The notes beneath the pieces were generated by a model. It saw nothing but the letters and a program-made list of their open reading frames with translations. It did not search any database and was not told the origin of the DNA. A program made the translations under genes and the position numbers. DNA of 64,000 bases, from positions 1,197,631 to 1,261,630 of the forward strand of contig NZ_JACHEU010000001.1 of NCBI RefSeq assembly GCF_014201615.1, in the 5' to 3' direction. Positions 9,154 through 18,355 of the stretch are shown here, piece by piece. Source of the stretch: Aquamicrobium lusatiense (GTDB lineage Bacteria > Pseudomonadota > Alphaproteobacteria > Rhizobiales > Rhizobiaceae). How positions within the stretch are numbered: position 1 is the first letter of the stretch; every line of letters begins with the position of its first letter.

Positions 9154-10485
9154 ATGAACACGCTTTCCGCCGAGCGCGAGATCGAACATCTGATGACGCT
9201 GCATCCGAAAGGTTTCGACCTTTCGCTGGATCGGGTGTCACGGCTGCTCGACAAACTGGGCAATCCGCAGGATCACATGCCGCCGGCGATCCATATCGCC
9301 GGCACCAATGGCAAGGGCTCCTGCGCCGCATTCACCCGCGCCATTCTCGAAGCGCAGGGCCTGCTCGTTCACACCCACACCTCGCCGCACCTCGTCAACT
9401 GGCATGAGCGTTACCGCATCGCCGCTGATGGCGGCAGCAGGCTGGTCGACGATGCCACGCTGGCCGAGGCGATAGCGCGCGTGGCGAAGGCCAATGACGG
9501 ACAGCAGATCACCGTGTTCGAGATTCTGTCGGCGGTCGGGTTCTTGCTGTTTTCCGAGCATCCTGCCGACGTGGTCGTCATGGAGGTCGGCCTTGGCGGG
9601 CGTTTCGACGCCACCAACGTCATTGCACGGCCTGCCGCCTCGGTGATCATGCCAGTTTCCATGGATCATGAGGCCTATCTCGGCGACCGGGTCGAACTGA
9701 TCGCTGCCGAAAAGGCCGGCATCATCAAGCAGGGCTGCCCGGTCGTGATCGGCTCCCAGCCGCATGAGGCTGCCCTTGAGGTGCTTGCCGACACCGCCGC
9801 GCGTCTCGGCTGCCCGACCCATATCTATGGTCAGGACTTTTTTGCCTTCGCGGAACATGGCCGCATGGTCTATCAGGATCAGGATGGCCTGATGGATATT
9901 TCCCTGCCGCGCATGACCGGCCGCCACCAGCTCGCCAACGCATCGGCTGCCATTGCGGCGGTCAAGGCCGCCGGTTTCGATCCGCGCGAAAACGCCATCG
10001 ACCGCGCCATGACGACGGCCTCGTGGCCGGGCCGCATGCAGAAGCTGCCGCATGGCAAGCTGATGGAGCTGGCGCCTGCCGGAGCCGAAATCTGGGTGGA
10101 TGGCGGCCACAATCCCGGCGCCGGCATCGTCATTTCAGAAGCGCTGGCGGAACTCGAACAGAAGGACCCGCGGCCGTTGTTCATGATCGCCGGCATGATC
10201 AACACCAAGGATCAGAGCGGTTATTTCCACGCGTTCAACGGTCTGGTGAAGCATGTCTACACCGTGCCGGTGGATTTCAGCGATGCCAGCGTGGGCAATG
10301 ACGAACTGGCCGTGCGCGCCAGTGCGGCAGGCCTGTCGGCTGAACCGGTCAGCTCGGTGGCAAATGCGCTGATGCTGCTGCGTGACAACTGGCAGGAGAC
10401 AGATGTGCCGCCGCGCATCCTCATCGGCGGTTCGCTCTATCTTGTTGGTGCCGTTCTGGCTGAAAACGGAACCCCGCCGACCTGA
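9154..10485 (+). CDS. folC: Bifunctional folylpolyglutamate synthase/dihydrofolate synthase
   Basis: 443 residues, Mur-ligase-like. It attaches glutamate to dihydropteroate and extends folate polyglutamate tails in the cytoplasm. Visible are the P-loop IAGTNGKGSCAAF, TSPHLVNWHERYRI, EVGLGGRFDATN, the KAGIIKQG metal/ATP region, RMTGRHQLANASAA and DGGHNP at the start of the C-terminal domain. It lies 9 bp after accD and is the last gene of the trp-acc-fol string, ending at a strong bidirectional terminator shared with trxA. Confidence 0.95.
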   Translation: MNTLSAEREIEHLMTLHPKGFDLSLDRVSRLLDKLGNPQDHMPPAIHIAGTNGKGSCAAFTRAILEAQGLLVHTHTSPHLVNWHERYRIAADGGSRLVDDATLAEAIARVAKANDGQQITVFEILSAVGFLLFSEHPADVVVMEVGLGGRFDATNVIARPAASVIMPVSMDHEAYLGDRVELIAAEKAGIIKQGCPVVIGSQPHEAALEVLADTAARLGCPTHIYGQDFFAFAEHGRMVYQDQDGLMDISLPRMTGRHQLANASAAIAAVKAAGFDPRENAIDRAMTTASWPGRMQKLPHGKLMELAPAGAEIWVDGGHNPGAGIVISEALAELEQKDPRPLFMIAGMINTKDQSGYFHAFNGLVKHVYTVPVDFSDASVGNDELAVRASAAGLSAEPVSSVANALMLLRDNWQETDVPPRILIGGSLYLVGAVLAENGTPPT

Positions 10486-10530
10486 AGCATCCTTTCGGGC
10501 CGGTGCTGATCGGCCATCCAGCCTGCCATA

Positions 10531-10564
10531 AAAAAGCCCGGCACAATGGCCGGGCTTTTTGTTT
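10531..10564. terminator. Bidirectional terminator between folC and trxA
   Basis: A perfect 12-bp inverted repeat (AAAAAGCCCGGC at 10531-10542 and its complement at 10549-10560) with a 6-base loop. It has an A run on its left and T run on its right, so it can end transcription from folC (+) and from trxA (-). Confidence 0.93.
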
Positions 10565-10579
10565 GGTATCCGCTTCGGA

Positions 10580-10903
10580 TCAGGCGACGGCGCCGTTGAT
10601 CCACTGCGACAGGGCGGTCTTGGGGGCTGCGCCAACCTTGGTATCGGCAACCTGACCATCCTTGAAGATCATCAGGGTCGGAATGGAGCGCACGCCGAAC
10701 TGGGCGGCAAGCTCCGGGTTCTCGTCGATGTTCAGCTTCGCGATCTTGACCTTGCCGCCAAGCTCGTTGGAAATCTCTTCCAGCGACGGGCCGATCATCT
10801 TGCACGGGCCGCACCATTCAGCCCAGAAATCCACCACGACGGGTTCCTTGGCGTCGAGCACGTCCGACTGGAAGTTGCCGTTGTCGACCTTAACGGTTGC
10901 CAT
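10580..10903 (-). CDS. trxA: Thioredoxin
   Basis: 107 residues, canonical thioredoxin 1. It reduces cytoplasmic disulfides and is recycled by thioredoxin reductase. The active site is WCGPC (Cys31 and Cys34) after the buried Asp of VVDFWAEW; the cis-proline loop is [25 protein letters not shown] gives a good ribosome binding site. It lies downstream of addA with 89 bp between and convergent to folC, a common rhizobial arrangement. Confidence 0.97.
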   Translation of the reverse strand: MATVKVDNGNFQSDVLDAKEPVVVDFWAEWCGPCKMIGPSLEEISNELGGKVKIAKLNIDENPELAAQFGVRSIPTLMIFKDGQVADTKVGAAPKTALSQWINGAVA

Positions 10904-10992
10904 GCGAAAGTCCTTTCGGTTGTTCAGCTCAACGATATGTGGCGGTGGAACCGGCCAAATTCAAGCGAGTTCAAATTCAGGCAGGTCTTGTG

Positions 10993-13900
10993 TCACGATA
11001 GGGTGAGTCGGGCAAGGGCGGCATCCATGGCGTCACCCGGCAGTTCGATGAGGCGCGGCGCTTCGGTAAACAGCAGGGCGGCCGCGATTTCCCGCCCCGG
11101 ATAAAGCGGCTTCAGCAGTTCCCGATAGAGGCCGAGCTGTAAGACATAAGCCTCCGGCACCTGCGCCAGCGTGGCGGGCGGCGGGCGGTTTGTCTTGTAA
11201 TCGACGATCAGTACCCGCTCGTCCGTCACCGCCAGCCGGTCGATCTTGCCCGATACGGAGCGCTGCCTGCCCTTCACCTTCAGGCTCCCCATGAGGGCGA
11301 TCTCGGCGCGGGAGCCTTGGGCGAAGATGGGAGCAAAGCGTGCATCGCCGAGCACATCGAGCACCGCTCCGAGCACGCGCTCGCGCTCGGATTGCGGCCA
11401 GTCGGCGCCCGCGCGCGCCAGATAGCGCCGGCCGGCCTCCTCCCGCTCGTCGTCAGCAATGCCGGGCAGCATCTGCAACAGCTTGTGGGTGGCGAGGCCG
11501 CGCGCGATGGCCAGCGAAGGCTCATCACTCGCTTCCAGCACCGGCGAGCGCGGATCGGGAAGCGGCTCGATCCCGTCCTCTCCGATCAGCGCCGAAGCAC
11601 CGGAGGGCGAGAGCGGGCGCGGCAGTTCCTCATCGTCGTCCAGACGGTCGAACAGCGTGGCGGGCAGGGGTGTGAAGCTGGTTCCTGCGGTTTCAGTATC
11701 GGCTTGTGCGGAAGACAGAGGCGGCAGGCCGGTGGCGTGGAAGCGATGTACGGGGTCGCCGGTGACGGGATGCGCCAGTTCACGCGTCTCAGGCGCCGTT
11801 GCCAGCGCGCGGGAAACGATCCGGTGCCAGGTTCCGTCGCCGGGCTCGCGCTTGCCGTGATAGCCGGCGACGATCAGCCGGTCCTCGGCGCGCGTCATGG
11901 CGACATAGAGCAGGCGGCGATACTCGTCGTCGGCCAGTTGCTTGGCCGTCTCGGCCGCGCCGCGCGAGACGGCGTTGGCGATTTCGGCATGAGAGCGCCA
12001 CAGATAGCCACGGCCGCGCCAGTGTCGGCCCGAGCTTTCAAACGGCATCAGGCGCGGCAGATGCTGATCGCTGAAGGCGCGCGCGCCGCCGTCGATGAGA
12101 AACACCACCGGCGCTTCGAGGCCCTTGGAAGCATGCACGGTCATGATGCGCACCTCGTTGCGGCTCTGGTCCATCTCCCGCTTCACTTCGGGGCCGGCGT
12201 TTTCCAGCGTGGAGAGGAATGAATCGAGACCGGGCAGCCCGGTGCGCTCTTCTGCGAGGCAGAAGTTCAGGAACTCGTCCAGTATGTCGCCGGCTTCGGG
12301 GCCGAGACGTGCGATCATGTTGCGGCGCACCCCATCGCGCGCCAGAATGCCGGCATAGAACTCGAAGACCGGCTTGAAGGCGGCCTCGCTCGCCCAGCGA
12401 TCAAGGGTTTCTGCGATGGCGGCAAGCGGCTTGTCCGTCTCTGCCAGACGGCGCAGCGACTGGATCAGCGAGATGCTGCGCTCCCGCCCCGCCGCGAGAT
12501 CGAACAGGCGCTGCTCGGGCAGGTCGAAGATCGGCGAGCGCAGCACGGCCGCAAGCGACAGGTCATCCTGCGGCTGGACGAGGAAGCGGCCAAGTGCTGC
12601 CAGATCCTTCACGGCGATGTGGCCGGGCAGGCTGAGCCTGTCCGCGCCTGCCACCGGCACGCCCTTTTCCTTCAGGCTCTTCGACAGCGCATGGATGAAG
12701 CGGTCGCGCTTGCGCACCAGCACCAGAACATCGCCGGCGCGCAGCGGGCGCCCCTTGCCTTCGAGGATTTCGCCCTTGTCCAGCCAACTCTTGATGGTGG
12801 CGGCGACATGCTCGGCCACGCGCACGGCGGGCGCGCTGGCGTGGTTGACCGGCAGTGTCCAGTCGTCCGGTTCCTCGACCTGATCGGCGCCCAGCGTCGG
12901 CCACACTTCCACATACCCCGGCGCATCGTTGCGGATCGCCTTGTGGTCGAGCGGGTCGGGATCGTGGCTGATGCCGCGCCGCACCTCGTCGTCGGAGAAC
13001 ACGCGATCCACCGCGCGCAGCACGTCCTCGCTGGAACGGAAGGAAAAGGTGAGTTTCAGATCGGCAAACTGTCGCCCGGCATCGCGCACCCGAATTGCAA
13101 ACTCGTCCTTGCTTTCGGCGAAGGAATTCGGTGCCGCGCCCTGGAAGGAGTAGATCGACTGCTTCTCGTCGCCCACGGCGAACACGGTGCGCAAGGTGTC
13201 GTCGCGGGCGCTCTCGCCGGAGAAGAATTCTTCGGCGAGTTTCTTCACCACGTCCCATTGTTCGGGGCTGGTGTCCTGTGCCTCGTCGAGCAAAATGTGG
13301 TCGATGCCCTGATCGAGCTTGTACTGCACCCATGCACCGGCTTCCGGGCGCTTGAGCAGCTTGACGGTGCGGGTGATCAAGTCGTTGAAGTCGAGCAGGC
13401 CGCGCGCGCGTTTCAGCTCCTCATAGCGGCGGATCAGCCAGTCGGCGATCGTGAGCGCTGAGGTGGTGCCTTTCACCATGCGGTAGAGCGCAAGCCGATC
13501 GCACGCGGCGATGATCGCATCTGTGGCGGCGAGATACCGCTCTGCCAGATCGGGCATCGCGCCGAGCAGCGCCTTGGAAAACAGCCAGTCCGGCTTGTAG
13601 GCGTCGCCCTTGCCGCTGAGAAAGGATTTCTGCAAACCCGCAAGGCGCAGCATCGGGTCGGGCTCGGCGAAGGCGATCAGCGCATCGTCCACAAGCGAGC
13701 CGCGTGCGCGGTTTGCGCCGAGTTGCAAGGAGAGCGTGTCGAGCGTCGCCATATAGGACGGCTCGAAACCGTGCACGGGCCAGATCGCTTCGGCAATAGC
13801 GGCCTCATCGTCATCGGCGCTGAAGCCGAATTCCGAAAACAGCGGTGCGAAGCCTTCCGCGGTGCCGCCGATCCTGCCGAGAAATTCGCGCAGCGCTTCG

Positions 13901-14511
13901 CGCTTGCCCACGATCTCGGAAAGCAGCGTGTCGAGCCCGGTCTCGCCACCGCGCGCAAGCACGGTGGCGAAGGCTTCCGTGAGGTCCGTGGCCGCACCGC
14001 CCACCGCGCCGGCGATCATGTCGCGGCGCGCGGCGGCGACCGGCGCCTGTTCCATCTGCGTGTCGACCATCTGGAAATGGGCGACGATATTCGCTTCCAG
14101 CGGAAACTGGTGCAGCACCGCCTCGCAGAAGGCGTGAATGGTCTGGATCTTCAGCCCGCCAGGCGTCTCCAGCGCCTCGGCGAACAGGCGGCGCGCCCGC
14201 TGCAAGGTCGCAGCATCCGGGCGGCGCCCGTCCATGGCCTCGATCCGCTTCGCAAGCTCGGCCTCGTCGAGCGCCGTCCATTCCGACAGCGTGGAAAAGA
14301 CGCGGTTCGACATGTTGGCGGCCGCCGCGCGCGTATAGGTCAGGCACAGGATTTTCGACGGTTCGGTGCCGCGCAGCAGAAGCCGGATGACGCGCTGGGC
14401 CAGCACATGCGTCTTGCCGGAGCCGGCATTTGCCGACACCCACGCCGAATTGGCGGGGTCGGAGGCGCGCGCCTGTGCGAGCGCGGTGTCGGTGGGGATC
14501 GGATACTTCAT
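10993..14511 (-). CDS. addA: Double-strand break repair helicase AddA, alphaproteobacterial type
   Basis: 1172 residues. A UvrD-like superfamily 1 helicase fused to a C-terminal RecB-type nuclease; with AddB it resects DNA ends for RecA loading. The motifs run in order: SANAGSGKTHVLAQR (Walker A, about residues 29-36), ILCLTYTRAAA (Ia), ILLDEAQDTS (II), FAVGDEKQSIY (III), TVHASKGLEAPVV (V), YVAMTRAEDRL (VI), then VDYKTNRPP of the nuclease near residue 1100. Its start overlaps the addB stop by 4 bases (14508-14511), so AddB and AddA are coupled. Confidence 0.95.
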   Translation of the reverse strand: MKYPIPTDTALAQARASDPANSAWVSANAGSGKTHVLAQRVIRLLLRGTEPSKILCLTYTRAAAANMSNRVFSTLSEWTALDEAELAKRIEAMDGRRPDAATLQRARRLFAEALETPGGLKIQTIHAFCEAVLHQFPLEANIVAHFQMVDTQMEQAPVAAARRDMIAGAVGGAATDLTEAFATVLARGGETGLDTLLSEIVGKREALREFLGRIGGTAEGFAPLFSEFGFSADDDEAAIAEAIWPVHGFEPSYMATLDTLSLQLGANRARGSLVDDALIAFAEPDPMLRLAGLQKSFLSGKGDAYKPDWLFSKALLGAMPDLAERYLAATDAIIAACDRLALYRMVKGTTSALTIADWLIRRYEELKRARGLLDFNDLITRTVKLLKRPEAGAWVQYKLDQGIDHILLDEAQDTSPEQWDVVKKLAEEFFSGESARDDTLRTVFAVGDEKQSIYSFQGAAPNSFAESKDEFAIRVRDAGRQFADLKLTFSFRSSEDVLRAVDRVFSDDEVRRGISHDPDPLDHKAIRNDAPGYVEVWPTLGADQVEEPDDWTLPVNHASAPAVRVAEHVAATIKSWLDKGEILEGKGRPLRAGDVLVLVRKRDRFIHALSKSLKEKGVPVAGADRLSLPGHIAVKDLAALGRFLVQPQDDLSLAAVLRSPIFDLPEQRLFDLAAGRERSISLIQSLRRLAETDKPLAAIAETLDRWASEAAFKPVFEFYAGILARDGVRRNMIARLGPEAGDILDEFLNFCLAEERTGLPGLDSFLSTLENAGPEVKREMDQSRNEVRIMTVHASKGLEAPVVFLIDGGARAFSDQHLPRLMPFESSGRHWRGRGYLWRSHAEIANAVSRGAAETAKQLADDEYRRLLYVAMTRAEDRLIVAGYHGKREPGDGTWHRIVSRALATAPETRELAHPVTGDPVHRFHATGLPPLSSAQADTETAGTSFTPLPATLFDRLDDDEELPRPLSPSGASALIGEDGIEPLPDPRSPVLEASDEPSLAIARGLATHKLLQMLPGIADDEREEAGRRYLARAGADWPQSERERVLGAVLDVLGDARFAPIFAQGSRAEIALMGSLKVKGRQRSVSGKIDRLAVTDERVLIVDYKTNRPPPATLAQVPEAYVLQLGLYRELLKPLYPGREIAAALLFTEAPRLIELPGDAMDAALARLTLS

Positions 14512-17500
14512 TCCTCTCCCCCTTCACCCGCACCGTCGCCGCCGGCGGACCATTCCAGCACGCGCGCCAGATGGTCGTAATCGCCATCCGTCTCGCCCTC
14601 GCGGAAGGGCAGCGCGCGCGACAAATAGCCGGTGGCCGGGTTGGCGTAATGGTAGAGCAGCTTTTCCAGCCGCGCCCATGCATCCTCGCCAAGCTCCGTG
14701 CCGGAGCGGATCCCCTTGCCGTGCCTGAGGATCGACTCCTGCTCCACCTCGCCATTGGCGCGCAGGCGGATGAAGGCAAGGTCCGCCGGTTCCCGGCTGC
14801 CCAGATCGCGGAACGAACCGCGCCTGAGCAGAGCGGCTTCCAGCGCGAGCTGTGGTGCCAGCAATGTGTGCGCCTGTACCTTGGAGGGCGAAGAGCCCGT
14901 CTTGTAGTCGAGAATGTCGGCCATGTTGCCGGTGAGCAAGTCGACCCGGTCGGCATAGCCGGACAGCGTCACGCCGGTGCCGCCGACGACCGTTTTCTCG
15001 GCCCGCGCCTCGGCATGGCGTGACTGCACGTCGGAGCGGCCGCGCTCCCATGCGAGGATGTTGGCGGCCAATGTCTCGAAGCGCGGCCACCATACGGCTT
15101 CGACATCTTCCGGCAGTTCGGCATTGGCGAAGCAGTCGCGGCCCGCCTGCAACAGTTTCTCCAGCGCGTCCGGGGCAGACGGATCGGCCTGCATGGAGAA
15201 GCGGTGCAGTATGTCGTGGAACAGCGTGCCGCGCTCGGCAGCGCCCGGATCGCGGATCACCGGATCGAGCGCCTGAAGGCCGAGGATGCGACGGGCATAG
15301 ATGGCATAGGGATCGCGCCGCAGCGTCTCGATTTCCGTGACGGAAAAATGCTTTGGACGCATAGCGACGGGCGGCGCGGGGCAGGGGCGCGGTGCGAAGT
15401 CGACGCGCGGTGCGTCATCCAGCGTGCGCGCCCATGAAAGCAGTTGCTCGCCGCGTCGGCGCATGACGGCGGCATGGTCCTTGCCGGTGAAGGTGAGCAG
15501 GCGTTGCAGCCAGCGTGACGGAACGGCAGGTGCATCGCCGGAGCGCAGCGCGCGCGCCAGCACCACCTTCTGCGTGCCCATCGCCATCTGGAAATCATGC
15601 GCCGCAAGGCCTATGCGCCGCTCCGGCGGTTCGAGATCGAGCCCGCCCTTCATCAGCCGCGACATGAAGCGGTCGCTCTCCGGCTTGCGCGGCCACACGC
15701 CTTCGTTGAGCCCGCCGACGACAAGTGTGTCGACATGCTGGAGCCGCGCCTCCAGCGCGCCCCAGATGGCGATGGCCCGGTCTGTGCCCTGTCGCGGCTT
15801 TACCGTTTCGGGCGCGAGCAGGGCATCGAGCACGTCCGGCCATTCGTCGGCGCCGAAGGTGAAGGGCGAGTGAGCCGCCACCAGATCGCGCAGGACCTGT
15901 GCCAGCTTGTGGCCTGGATCGCCGGCATAGAGCGCTGTGACGCTGCCATCGGCCTGACGGCCCAGCGCTTCCAGTACCTGTGTGCTTGCCTGCGCGAAAT
16001 CGGGAACGCCGAGGTCGGTGCGGCCGCGCAGTTCGAGCAGGGGGCCGAGCGCGTCGACAAGTCTGGCGGCAACACCAATCGCCTCCTCGATGCGCCTTGC
16101 CGGAAAGCGCGCGAACCAGAACGGCTCGCGCCCGCCGTCGCCGGGGTCGGTAAGCCGCCGCTCGAAGAGGTCGGGCAGGGCGGCGATGTCGGGGCGTCCG
16201 GTGCCTCCGCGCAGCGCGGCCAGCTCGATCAGTTCGGCTGCGTGGCGCACCGGCGCGCGCTCCATTCCAAGCGACAGCAGCGGGTGCTTGACCAGCGCCA
16301 GCAAAGGCAGCGGATCGCCGGGGCGGAAGGCGGCTTGCGCTGCAAGGCGCAACAGCGCGGCAGGTGGTGTGTTGGCGAGCGGCGTGCCGCCGGAATCGTC
16401 TGCGGTGACGCCAAAGCGTAGCAGTTCGGCTGAGACGCGCCGGGCCAGCGCCCTGTCGCCCGTCACCAGCGCTGCGCGCTTGCCGGGTGCGCTCACGGCA
16501 TAGCGCAGCGCCACCGCAATGGCGGTTGCCTCGTCGCGCTCGTTCGGCGCTTCCAGCACGCTCACGTCTTCAAGGGCGGCCGTCATGTCGGCATCGCCGA
16601 AGCATGCGCGCATCTGCAGCCACAACTCGGTCGTATCGGCTGGGCGCAGCGCTTCGCTGACGATGGCGTTGCGCAGGTCAAGCGCGGAGGAAGGCGTTCC
16701 GAGCGGCGCGATCTCGTCGCGGGCGACGCCGATCTTGTTCGCCAGCTTGATCAGGCCGTATTGCGGATGGCCGAGCAGCGCGGGGCGCGCGTCCGGCGCC
16801 GAGATGGCGGCGAGCGAGGGTGCATCGAGCGTTGCATCGAGCCCCGGCAGAACCACCGCGCCGTTCGGCAGGTGAGCGATTGTCTTCAGCAGTTCAGCCG
16901 TGGCGGGGATCGAGCCGGTCGAACCGGCGGCGATCACGGGACCTGCGGGCGGTTTGCGCTGAAGGCGTTCCGTCTCGAAGCGGATCAGCGCACTGCGATG
17001 TGCCGCCGGATTGGAGCGATCGCGCTCGGCGAGGATCAGCGGCCAGTGCTGGCTGGCGATGCCGAGGAAATCCAGCGTCACCTGCCACCAACCGGCAAGA
17101 TTGCCGGTGACCAGCCCGGCGAGCTTTGCCCAGTCGGAACCCTCAGTTTCCACCTCGTCCATCAGGTCGGCCAGATCGCGCGCCAGCCAGATGGCGTCGG
17201 CGGCGGAGGCCGGCACCATGATCTCTTCCGCGAAACGCGCGGCCACCTCGGCCGGCAGCCGCTGTTTCCACGCCCGCACCAGAACGGCGAGCAGCAGCAG
17301 GCGTTCGGTCGAGGCGATGGGCGGGGCAAGGTCGAGTGCAGCGGGATTTTCGGGCGCATCCGTCTCGAACAGCGCCTCGTCCTCATCGAATTCGCCAAGC
17401 GGCCGCACGGTCGGCAGGATGGCGGCGCGGCCGCCCATCAGCTCCATGAACTCGGTGCGCAGGGCGCGCGCGGCGCGTCGCGTCGGCACATAGATGGTGA

Positions 17501-17633
17501 CGTCGGCGAGCGCCAGCGGATCGCCGTCGAAGCGGAAACCCGGAACCAGTTCGCCCGACAGCAGCGCCGAGGCCAGTGTCGGCAGGAAGGGCGCTCCGGG
17601 CGGGATCGAAAGAACGCGCGGCGCGCTGCTCAT
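14508..17633 (-). CDS. addB: Double-strand break repair protein AddB, alphaproteobacterial type
   Basis: 1041 residues from the ATG at 17633; the frame is open further upstream but the conserved protein begins at MSSAPRVLSIPPG. AddB is the partner of AddA, with a degenerate helicase domain that recognises recombination hotspots and a C-terminal nuclease (ILDYKTGSSPSKVQAH, about residues 945-960). VPTRRAARALRTEF near residue 55 and GGLNEGVWPRK in the middle are typical of the family. Four-base overlaps at both ends, with the nucleotidyltransferase upstream and addA downstream, show one transcript. Confidence 0.93.
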   Translation of the reverse strand: MSSAPRVLSIPPGAPFLPTLASALLSGELVPGFRFDGDPLALADVTIYVPTRRAARALRTEFMELMGGRAAILPTVRPLGEFDEDEALFETDAPENPAALDLAPPIASTERLLLLAVLVRAWKQRLPAEVAARFAEEIMVPASAADAIWLARDLADLMDEVETEGSDWAKLAGLVTGNLAGWWQVTLDFLGIASQHWPLILAERDRSNPAAHRSALIRFETERLQRKPPAGPVIAAGSTGSIPATAELLKTIAHLPNGAVVLPGLDATLDAPSLAAISAPDARPALLGHPQYGLIKLANKIGVARDEIAPLGTPSSALDLRNAIVSEALRPADTTELWLQMRACFGDADMTAALEDVSVLEAPNERDEATAIAVALRYAVSAPGKRAALVTGDRALARRVSAELLRFGVTADDSGGTPLANTPPAALLRLAAQAAFRPGDPLPLLALVKHPLLSLGMERAPVRHAAELIELAALRGGTGRPDIAALPDLFERRLTDPGDGGREPFWFARFPARRIEEAIGVAARLVDALGPLLELRGRTDLGVPDFAQASTQVLEALGRQADGSVTALYAGDPGHKLAQVLRDLVAAHSPFTFGADEWPDVLDALLAPETVKPRQGTDRAIAIWGALEARLQHVDTLVVGGLNEGVWPRKPESDRFMSRLMKGGLDLEPPERRIGLAAHDFQMAMGTQKVVLARALRSGDAPAVPSRWLQRLLTFTGKDHAAVMRRRGEQLLSWARTLDDAPRVDFAPRPCPAPPVAMRPKHFSVTEIETLRRDPYAIYARRILGLQALDPVIRDPGAAERGTLFHDILHRFSMQADPSAPDALEKLLQAGRDCFANAELPEDVEAVWWPRFETLAANILAWERGRSDVQSRHAEARAEKTVVGGTGVTLSGYADRVDLLTGNMADILDYKTGSSPSKVQAHTLLAPQLALEAALLRRGSFRDLGSREPADLAFIRLRANGEVEQESILRHGKGIRSGTELGEDAWARLEKLLYHYANPATGYLSRALPFREGETDGDYDHLARVLEWSAGGDGAGEGGEE

Positions 17634-18355
17634 GCCGCACCGGCCGGAACTTGCCGCAGCGCTTCCTCCGCCGGGGCGATGGCATCCGGCGTGCCGACGG
17701 TGATCCAGTGGCCGTTCATGGCCACACCGAACAGGCGGCCTGCGGCAATGGCGCGGTCGAAGTAGAGGTTGAGCGAATGCGGTTCCGCGTCCGCCCCTTC
17801 GAAGATACGCGGATGGACGATGCCCGCACCGCCATAGATCAGCCCCTCGGGGTGATTGCGTCCGCGCACCAGCCGGCCGTCGTCGGCAAGCAGGAAATCG
17901 GTCGAACCGCTGTGGCCGGTGGAATCCGCCGGATTGGCGAGCATGAGCAATATGTCCATGCGCGCATCGTCCCACGTCGCGGCCAGCCGCTCAAGCTCCG
18001 GCGTGCCGCGTTCGATCCAGAAGGTGTCGGCATTGAGAATGTAGAACGGATCCGGCCCCAGTTCCGGCAGCGCCCGCACGATGCCGCCGGCGCTGTCGAG
18101 CAACCTGTCGCTCTCGTCGGAAATGACGATGCGGGGTTTCGTGTATCCGGCGACATGGGTGGCGATCATGAAGCCCAGATGATGGACATTGACCACGGCC
18201 TTATCCACGCCGGTCCCGGCCAGCGCATCCAGCCCGCGATCGAGCAGGGTGCGGCCGGCTATCTCCACCAGCGGCTTCGGCAGCGTGTCGGTGATCGGGC
18301 GCATGCGCGTGCCGAGCCCTGCGGCGAGCACCATCGCTGTCTTCGGGCCTGTCAA
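17630..18355 (-). CDS. murU: Nucleotidyltransferase, MurU-like (N-acetylmuramate-1-phosphate uridylyltransferase)
   Basis: 241 residues of the NTP-transferase fold: the signature MVLAAGLGTRMRPITDTLPKPL, LNADTFW (metal-binding Asp), and GAGIVHPRIFEG. The MurU group converts MurNAc-1-phosphate plus UTP to UDP-MurNAc in peptidoglycan recycling. The assignment rests on family resemblance and on the gene before it, whose C-terminal half resembles the sugar kinase AmgK that makes the MurNAc-1-phosphate substrate. Overlaps of 4 bp with both neighbours indicate tight coupling. A more general sugar nucleotidyltransferase remains possible. Confidence 0.8.
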   Translation of the reverse strand: MTGPKTAMVLAAGLGTRMRPITDTLPKPLVEIAGRTLLDRGLDALAGTGVDKAVVNVHHLGFMIATHVAGYTKPRIVISDESDRLLDSAGGIVRALPELGPDPFYILNADTFWIERGTPELERLAATWDDARMDILLMLANPADSTGHSGSTDFLLADDGRLVRGRNHPEGLIYGGAGIVHPRIFEGADAEPHSLNLYFDRAIAAGRLFGVAMNGHWITVGTPDAIAPAEEALRQVPAGAA